A stretch of DNA of 37,347 nt from a virus: IMG/VR virus record IMGVR_UViG_3300024054_000033, positions 1 to 37,347 of that record. One strand, written 5' to 3'. Every line of letters begins with the position of its first letter. Position 1 is the first letter of the stretch. The position numbers and the translations under genes are program-made. Below the pieces are notes generated by a model. That model worked only from the letters and a program-made list of their open reading frames with translations, had not been told where the DNA came from and searched no databases. Positions 22,635 through 30,300 of the stretch are shown here, in pieces.

Positions 22635-22670
22635 TACGTTTACTTTTTATGGACTGTTGAGGTTGTTAAA

Positions 22671-22907
22671 ATGGTGCAATATAAATATCAAAAGGTTAGA
22701 TTAGTTTGTAAGGGGATTATAAAAGGTTGTGACCAATGTTCAGATGTTGATTTTTCTGAAGGATACTGCAAATTTTGTGGAAGACCCCTTTGGAAAAAAA
22801 TAAATGAACAATGTAGTTTTGTGCTTGGTTACATGGATAGTACAATAAGAAAACAGGGAAAATTGGATATTATTTGTAGAAATTGTAAAACTATATTAAC
22901 TATCTAA
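22671..22907 (+). CDS. Two-zinc-finger protein with Com-like C-terminus, 78 aa
   Basis: Cysteines occur as CDQC, CKFC and CRNC with additional single Cys residues. The C-terminal segment KLDIICRNCKTILTI resembles the end of the phage Mu Com family (IxCxxC-type zinc knuckle), a translational regulator that binds mRNA. The N-terminal half adds a second Cys pair set, so the protein is not a plain Com orthologue. It lies immediately before the tail tube gene, and no mom-like gene is seen in the window. The ribosome site is weak (TGAGG). Confidence 0.5.
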   Translation: MVQYKYQKVRLVCKGIIKGCDQCSDVDFSEGYCKFCGRPLWKKINEQCSFVLGYMDSTIRKQGKLDIICRNCKTILTI

Positions 22908-22929
22908 TATCTTTTTTTGGAGGTAAAAA

Positions 22930-23442
22930 ATGACAGTATATCCTCTTGCTAGTAATGCTGACAATATTAGTATTGGTCCTTGCCATGTTTATTTTAAAGG
23001 AGCACACATTGGACATACTTATGGTGGTGTTACTGTAAGTATTACTCAAGGTGTTTATGAATTGAAAACAGACCAATATGGTGAAACTCCTGTTCGTACT
23101 TTGGAAGGTGGTTTAAAATTAGAAGTAACAGTTAATATGACAGAAAGTACATTTGCTAACTTGAAAGTTCTTTTTGCATCTGCTACTGATAAAACAACCT
23201 ATCTTACTTTTGGTAAACCTGTAGGTACTGAAATCAGTACAGGTGAACTTGTTCTTGAACCTACTGATGGTAGTTCTATTATTCAAATTTATAAAGCTGC
23301 TCCTAATATTGGTGGTGCAGTTGAAATTGCTTATACTACTGATAAACAGAGAGTTTATGCTTGTAAGTTTAGTGGATTAATTGATGACCAAAGATCTTCT
23401 GGTGATCAGTTGTTCCGAATTGGTGGATTTTCATCCAGTTAA
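22930..23442 (+). CDS. Major tail tube protein
   Basis: Polymerises into the tail tube; 170 aa. A strong GGAGGTAA site at 22919 precedes the ATG, consistent with high expression. The sequence is a single beta-sandwich with the pattern IGPCHVYFKGAHIGHTYGGV, then YELKTDQYGETPVRTLEGG, then LEVTVNMTESTFANLKVLF, seen in phage tail tube proteins that carry KVDQ(F/Y)GESP. No C-terminal Ig domain is present. Position before the tail chaperone and tape measure genes agrees. Confidence 0.85.
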   Translation: MTVYPLASNADNISIGPCHVYFKGAHIGHTYGGVTVSITQGVYELKTDQYGETPVRTLEGGLKLEVTVNMTESTFANLKVLFASATDKTTYLTFGKPVGTEISTGELVLEPTDGSSIIQIYKAAPNIGGAVEIAYTTDKQRVYACKFSGLIDDQRSSGDQLFRIGGFSSS

Positions 23443-23464
23443 TAGTGGTTTAATACTTAACTTT

Positions 23465-23530
23465 CCATTAAAGGTGTTATATACTAATAGATGATTAATA
23501 CTTTCTATTTTTATATACACCTTTTAATGG
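23465..23530. repeat. Long inverted repeat between tail tube and chaperone genes
   Basis: CCATTAAAGGTGT (23465-23477) pairs with ACACCTTTTAATGG (23517-23530) with one bulged A, and a further few bases can pair inside. The loop is about 39 bases. It lies about 20 bases past the tail tube stop. There is no T-run after the second arm, so it is not a standard terminator; it may protect or process the tube mRNA, or hide the GGGGAG ribosome site directly behind it. Confidence 0.5.
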
Positions 23531-23614
23531 GGAGTGTATTTTATGAGTGGTATTTACATTTTATGGCCTGTTTCAATTGTTATAATCATTTATTGTATTT
23601 GGAGGTTAATTCTC

Positions 23615-24058
23615 ATGGCTACTTTGAATCAAAATCAAATTGAAGATTTTTCTGAATTAGGTCAAAGTTTTTCTTTTAAGTATAATGATAAAATATATTC
23701 TATCCCACCTATTCCACCTATAACAGCTAGAAAATTATTAAAAAATGCTAGAGAATTTTCTATTAGAAGTTCTGAAAGAGAAAAGAAATTAAAACTATTT
23801 GAAGAAGAAAATAGTCTTTTACCTGAAGATCAAAAGAGAAGTATTCCAGTTGATTTAATGGATGAATCAGAAAACTTTTTTGATTTTCAGGTTAGTTTTA
23901 TTTTAACTTCTGGAATTGTTGAAATTAAACAAGATGGTACTGAATCTATAGAAATTACTAATAATGACATTGAGAATAATTGGTCTACTCAGCTTGTAAT
24001 GAGAATATTTAGAAAGATTAATGAGATTATTTCAGTTGAACAGGAAAAAAAATCCTAA
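23615..24058 (+). CDS. Tail assembly chaperone (lambda gpG role)
   Basis: Binds the tape measure protein during tail assembly. The start MATLNQNQ at 23615 has GGAGG at 23601. A longer in-frame start at 23543 also has GGGGAG and would add 24 hydrophobic residues. The 147-residue protein has FKYNDKIYSIPPIPPITARK near the N-terminus and an acidic helical end, as for gpG-like chaperones. It ends four codons past a poly-A run that is the slippery site for the longer product. Confidence 0.7.
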   Translation: MATLNQNQIEDFSELGQSFSFKYNDKIYSIPPIPPITARKLLKNAREFSIRSSEREKKLKLFEEENSLLPEDQKRSIPVDLMDESENFFDFQVSFILTSGIVEIKQDGTESIEITNNDIENNWSTQLVMRIFRKINEIISVEQEKKS

Positions 24059-24354
24059 ATCAAGTTAGAGAATATGTACAGATATGTAGAGTTACAAAAG
24101 GAGGGGTAAAGCTTAAAGAATTAGAGGAAATGCCTATTGATAAATATCTATATTTAAGAAAGGCAGCAGAGGTTGAAGAAATTGTATCTAGAATACAGAT
24201 AATTTCTGATATTAATGCTGCCTTTTCTGGTAATAATGATAGATTAGTTGATCTTCAAAAAATTTATACTGAAATAATTGGATATGATGTAAATTGGAAG
24301 TCAGATTATAATTGGGAAGATAAATTAAAACATTATGCTTCAGTTCAAAAGTAG
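23615..24354 (+). CDS. Frameshifted tail assembly chaperone (gpG-T role)
   Basis: A -1 shift at 24046-24052 would join the chaperone to the following frame, giving about 246 residues. After the shift the reading begins ILNQVREYVQICRVTKGGVK and continues without a stop through MPIDKYLYLRKAAE to 24354. The second part has no ribosome site of its own and its first ATG is 78 bases past the junction, which supports frameshifting over separate translation. In lambda, the gpG and gpGT proteins are made this way and both are needed to assemble the tail. The product ends just before the tape measure gene. Confidence 0.75.
24046..24052 (+). other. Programmed -1 ribosomal frameshift site A AAA AAA
   Basis: The zero frame reads GAA AAA AAA TCC TAA, so positions 24046-24052 form a perfect X XXY YYZ heptamer, with a stop four bases downstream of the last A. 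Slippage by -1 leads straight into the second part of the chaperone. The phasing was counted from the ATG at 23615. Confidence 0.75.
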
Positions 24355-24364
24355 GTAAGAGAAA

Positions 24365-27300
24365 ATGAATGAAAATGTTCTAGTTGAACGATTAGAATTT
24401 AAACTTGGATATGAAGATTTTATATCTGGTTTAAGAAAAATTACTAATGAATATCATGATGTAGTAACTAGAATAAGTAATTTAGGTGGTGGTGTTGGAA
24501 AATCATTTAGTCAATTATCAAAGTCAGTAAATGATGTTGTTATTACATTAGGAAAAAATACTGAAAGTGCTATTAGAAATAATTTTAAAGTTGTTCAATC
24601 AAATTTTGCAACTACACATGATAATGTTAGAAAACTTGGTTCTCAAATTCAATCTGATTTAAATACTATTGATCAATTAATTAAAAAAAGAGGTCAACTA
24701 CTTAAAGAACAAGCATATGCTAAAGAAACTCTCAGAATAGCTAAAGAAGATTTTATAACAAAAGGTGGTGATCTTAGTCCTGATGCAGCACAAAAGACTA
24801 AAGTATTTACTACAATAGAAGATATGGCTAAAAAAACAACAGAAGAAATAGGTAAATTAGATGCAAGAATATCTGTTCTTCAAAGTAAACTTTATTCTAA
24901 TGTATCAAAACTTGGTGCTGATACAGCAGAATCTTTTAAAGTTACTGCTAATTCTGTAGCATCTAGTTTATTAGGTATATCTAAAGAATCTGAGAAATCT
25001 TTAAAGACTGTATTTACTACTACTGGTGATTTAAGAAAAGATATAGGATCTGTTGTTTCTGGAAAAGAAGAAATAGATAAAATATTAAAGCAGAGAAAAT
25101 TATTAGGTGATCAATTAAATACCATTGAACAGAATAGAATTAAATCACAACAGAGTTTAGATTTAGCAAGATTAGCTTTACTTAAACAAAATGATGCTTC
25201 TGAAGCAACTTTATATGCTTCAAGAGTAGCAAAACTTGATAAAATTAATAAATCTATTGAAAGTTTAGAAATTGCTCATAATGAAAAAATAAGAAAAACT
25301 GTTGAAAGACAAGCACAAATACCTTTGGAAGAAGTTAAATTAAAAAAACCAAAGAAGAAAGATGTTGAAGATCTTAAAGAATATGAAAATAAAGTTAAAC
25401 TTTTAGCCAAAGAAAAAGCTGCAAATGAAAAATTTTTAGCTAAAGAAAAAGCTGATTATGAAGAAAAAATGGCTAAACTTACTTCAAGTAGGATTAAACA
25501 AGAAGAAAAAGTAAGTGAAGCTTATTATGTTATGGAAAAATCTAGAAGTTCTAGTTTATATAAAGAAGCTTTTGATAATTATAGAAAAGCACAACAACAA
25601 TTAAATGAATATTTGAGAGAACAAAGAGTAGCAATTGAAGCACATGATAAGATTGGAAATGCTTTAGCTCATGCATATAGTAAATTACAACCTGCATTAG
25701 ATTCTGTTAAACAAAGAGCTACTGGTGTATGGAATTCTATTCTTCAAAGTTCTAAAGTAAGTTATGATGATTATCAGAGTAATTTTAATAGAATGATTTC
25801 TGATACTGTTAAATTTGGGTCTTTAGGACCAGAGCAGGTAGCTAAATACTATAATAGTTTTGCAAAAAATAAGGAGATGTTGGTTCAAAATGTTAAAGAA
25901 ATAGATTCAATGATTGATGCTTTAATGAGACTTAGGAAGATTGATCCTGGTGTTAATGTTCTAATATCTAATTTTTCTACACTTAAAAAGAATATTCAAG
26001 AACAATTAAAATCTTTGAGTTCTATTAAATCATCTTCTTTAGGTGGATTTGAAGGAATAGTTACTCCTGTTACAGATGCTTTTTCTGGATTTCAAAAAAT
26101 ATTTTCTGAAATGACAAGAGATGTTGCTGCTTTTGGAACATTAAGTAAGGATGATATTGTAAAGTATTTTAGTCAGTTTACTATTTCTAAACAAAGAATA
26201 AAAGAAAATATTGAACAATTAGATGCTCTTATTGCAGAATTAAAAACATTTAAAAATCTTGATCCAGGTGTAACTAAACTTATTCAGCATTTTACTAATT
26301 TAAGAAATTCTTTAAAAGAACAAGCTAAATTAATGGATGAATCTACTAAATCTGCTGAAAAGTTAAATTTTTCAGGTCCATTAGCTAAATCACAAGAAAA
26401 GATAGAACAATTTCATCAAAAGATTACAGAATTATTTGCTAGAATTAATAAAGAAAAGCAATTATTTAAAGCACAAGATTTTGCAAGTCCTTTAGGTATT
26501 CAGCAAGGATTACAACACTGGAGACAAGTTGTTTCTATATCTGAACAGGTTAGAACACAATTTATTAATATGAGAAAAGAAATTTCTAATGCTGAAAGAA
26601 TGCAATCAGCATATGAAGTAGAAATAGTAAAAACAACCAATAAACAAAAGCAGGAAGAATATAGAGCATATGTTGAACAAATAAAAGTATATATAAATGA
26701 ATTAAGAGCAAGATTGGGGGCATATTCTGAACAGTTTACTATGGGTAGGAATTTGAGAGATACTCTTGTTAAAAATGCTACTGCATTTAAACAAAGTATT
26801 AAAGAACAAACAGCAGATTGGGCAACAGCTTTTAACAATTTGAATTTAATGAGAGAGAAATATGAAGAAACTAGAAAATATGCTAGTAGGTGGGGTGCTG
26901 AAAATAGAGAAGCAGCACAAAAAGGTAGTAAAGATGTTCATGAATATGGAAGAGCATTTACAGAAGCAAGACAAAGAATACAAGATGCTATTAATTCTTT
27001 AAAAAGATTACAATCTGAAAAATCTCTAGGTTTTGATGCTACAAAGCTAATAAATAGTTTAGGAGAAATGAAAAAAGCTTTTGATTCATATTCAAAAGAA
27101 GTTGGTTTAATGATGGCTGGATCTACAAAAGCTGTAGATGCTCAAGCAAGACAAGCTTCAAAAGCATGGTATACATTAGTATGGGAATCTTTAAGAAATT
27201 TAAGATGGCAAATTGCAGGAATGTTATATTTAACAACACAAGCAGTACAGGGTGTTAGAAGTATATTATTGGGTACTTTCAAAGAAATAGATGACTATAG

Positions 27301-30300
27301 AAAACAAACATATGCTTTAACTGCAACTATTGGAATGAATATTGATGCTGAAACTTTTAAATCTCAATTTAATGAGATATTTTTATATTCCAGAAATTTA
27401 ATGAATCAATTACAGGCTGAATCTGGAAAAACATATGCAAGTTTTGAAGATTTAGTAATGGTAACTAGAAGTTTTGCTCAAGCTGGTATTTTTCCTAGAA
27501 CTGATGAGGATATTGCAAAAATTGGTACATTAGCTACTGCTGTTAAAGTTATGACTGAAGGTATGGCTAATGCTGGTGTACAAATGAGACAAGAAATAAT
27601 GGCCTTAATTGAAGGAAGATCAAGAGTTACAGATACATTAGCTAGAATGTTAAAAATGCATGGAATTGATATTCAGAAAGCTATGAGAGAATGGGAAGTT
27701 ATAGGTAAAGATAGATTAACTGGTTTTTCTGAATTATTCTCTTCTTTTGCAGAAATTAATAAACATATTGCTGGTGAATATAGTGTTCAAATTAGAAGAT
27801 TGGAAGTTACCTGGGGTTGGATTAAAAGAGTAGCAGCAGAATCACTTACTTTACAGGTTGCAAAAGATGTAGACAAATTAGTAAGTGCAATGGGTGATTT
27901 ATCTAAAGGAACATTAACTGATTTTGGAAAAGAATTAGTTGGTAATGTTAGAACTGGTTTAACTTTTATATATGAAACTCTTAAAAGTGTTGGATCTGTT
28001 TTACTTGAAATATATAATACTTTTATGAGGCTATTTTCTACTATTGGTAGATTAATGGAAGTAACTGATGAAGGATATGCAGGTTTATCTAGGTGGGGAA
28101 AAGAAATTAGTGACTTTTTAAAGGCATTATATACTGTAGAATATATTTTAAGGAGAGTTGTATTAGCTTTTGAATATATTGCAAGTGCCATTGCTGGTGC
28201 AGCATTAGATTTTAGAGCTATGTATTTATTTTTCTCTGGTGATACTAAAGGATATAAAAAAGCATGGCTTGAACGTCAAAGAGTAATGGCAGAAGTTAAG
28301 GAAAAAATAGCTTTAATAGAAGTTGAATATCAAGAAGTTCTAGCTGGTACTTCTAAAAAAGCAAAAGAATTAGAAACTTCTTTAAAGGGATTAGATAATC
28401 AAACAAAAAAGAATATAGATAATGCTTTGGATTATGGTGGTGCTATAACAAATGCTAATAAAGCACTTATTGAATTGGATGAAATAGGAAAGAAATATAA
28501 ACCTAAAGAAGAAAAAGCATCAGATGATCTTAAAAAGGTTAAAGACATTGTTGAAGGTCAAATGGCTTCATTGACTAAGGAATTGGAACAGTTGTCTAAA
28601 ACTTCAGGTGATCAAACTGAAAAAATAATTGAAGATGCAAGGGTTAAGTTTGAAAAACAATATGATAAATCTGCTGAAAATGTTCAAAAAATATATGCAT
28701 TAGCATCAGAGAATGTTAAGAAAACAATTGATGAAAGTAATAAAAAAGCTGAACTTAGTACAGATAATATGGGGAATTATTTAATTAATGTATGGGATAG
28801 GGTAGTTAATTATTTTAGAGGGAATCCATTACCAATTGGTACAGAATTTCGTGGAGATAAAGTTTCTGGTACAATTGCATCTATATTATCTCCTGAATCT
28901 AGATCACAATTAGAAAAGCAAGAACAAGAAAAACAAAATGTTATTATTGAAAGTACCACAAGATCACTTAGAGTACAGGATTATAAAAGAAGAAAAAGTG
29001 AAAATGAGATTGCACAATTACAAAAAGATATAGCTAAAAAACGTGAAGAAATAGAAAAAAATATTGCAGATAAGTTAGCAGGTAAATCTAAAAAAACAGC
29101 CATTGATATGTGGGATGAATATATAACTTTATGGGATAGATTTGGTTCAATTGATCCCTATAGAAAACTTACTTATGATTATTGGAAATATTTAGCAGAT
29201 ATTGAAAAAGCTGCACAAGAAAACAGATATGTAGAAGAGAATAGATTACAATTACAAGAAGCTGCATGGAATACTTATTTAGAAAAAGTAGGTTTAGTTC
29301 AAAGAGAAGTTGCACATCAAGTTTCTGAATGGGAAAGGGAGATGCATGGTTTTGATATGTCTCCTTTACAGAAAATTGATTATACTTTTGAAAATATTGC
29401 TACTAAAATTATGGAGAATAAAAAGCTTGTTGGTGAATTAGGTGAAGAATTAAAGAAATCTTTATTAGGTAAAATGGATTCATTAAAACAAAAAGCAAAA
29501 GAACTTGAATATACTAAACAATTATTTGAATTAGAAAAAGATAGATTAGAAATTGTTGAAAAGTATTCTAATTTGTTAAGTCTTTCTGTATCATTTTCTG
29601 ATAAAAGATTAGCTGCATCTTTAAGATTAGATTCTGAATATAAAAAATGGTATATGGATCAACAAATAAGATTAAATGAATTACAGAAGAAGTTTGGTAA
29701 TGATGAGAATATGAAACAGTTTCTTCAAGATTATAAAACTAATTTTGAAGAAATGGATAAATATGCACGAATGTCTTTAATGGAACAACAAAAAGAAGTT
29801 TGGGAACCTTTTTATAAAGCTTTAAAAGATATGCAAGAGCAATGGGCTGAATCCATTTCTCAAACATTAACTGATATATTGTTTGATGCAAGTGATTGGA
29901 CTACTAAAATAACTGATTTATTTAGAACGATTTCTAAAGAGATTGTTAATGCATTTATAAGGACAAATATTGTTCAACCTTTTATGGATCAGATAAATAA
30001 CATAGGTGGTGGAGGAATTTTTGGTAGTTTATTTGGTAAAACAGGTACTAGTGAAAAAGGTATTTTAGGATTTTTAGGTTTAGGTGGTGGTGGAACTTCT
30101 AAAAAGAGTGATATGACATTATCATATAGTATGGCTAGTCCACTTCCTGTAATTGTTACAAATCCTGGTGAATTAGGTTATTCACAAATGCCACAATTTG
30201 TTCCTGAAAGTAGTTTATTTACTAAAATGTGGCAAGGTTTAAAAGATTTTGCTGGATTTTCTTATGGTGGTTCTATTCCTGGTTATGGTGGTGGTGATTC

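Noticed and set aside
26500-28191. Leftward frames in the tape measure gene
   Set aside because: They are antisense shadows of a long gene that is conserved in frame, with no leftward promoter or ribosome site seen.
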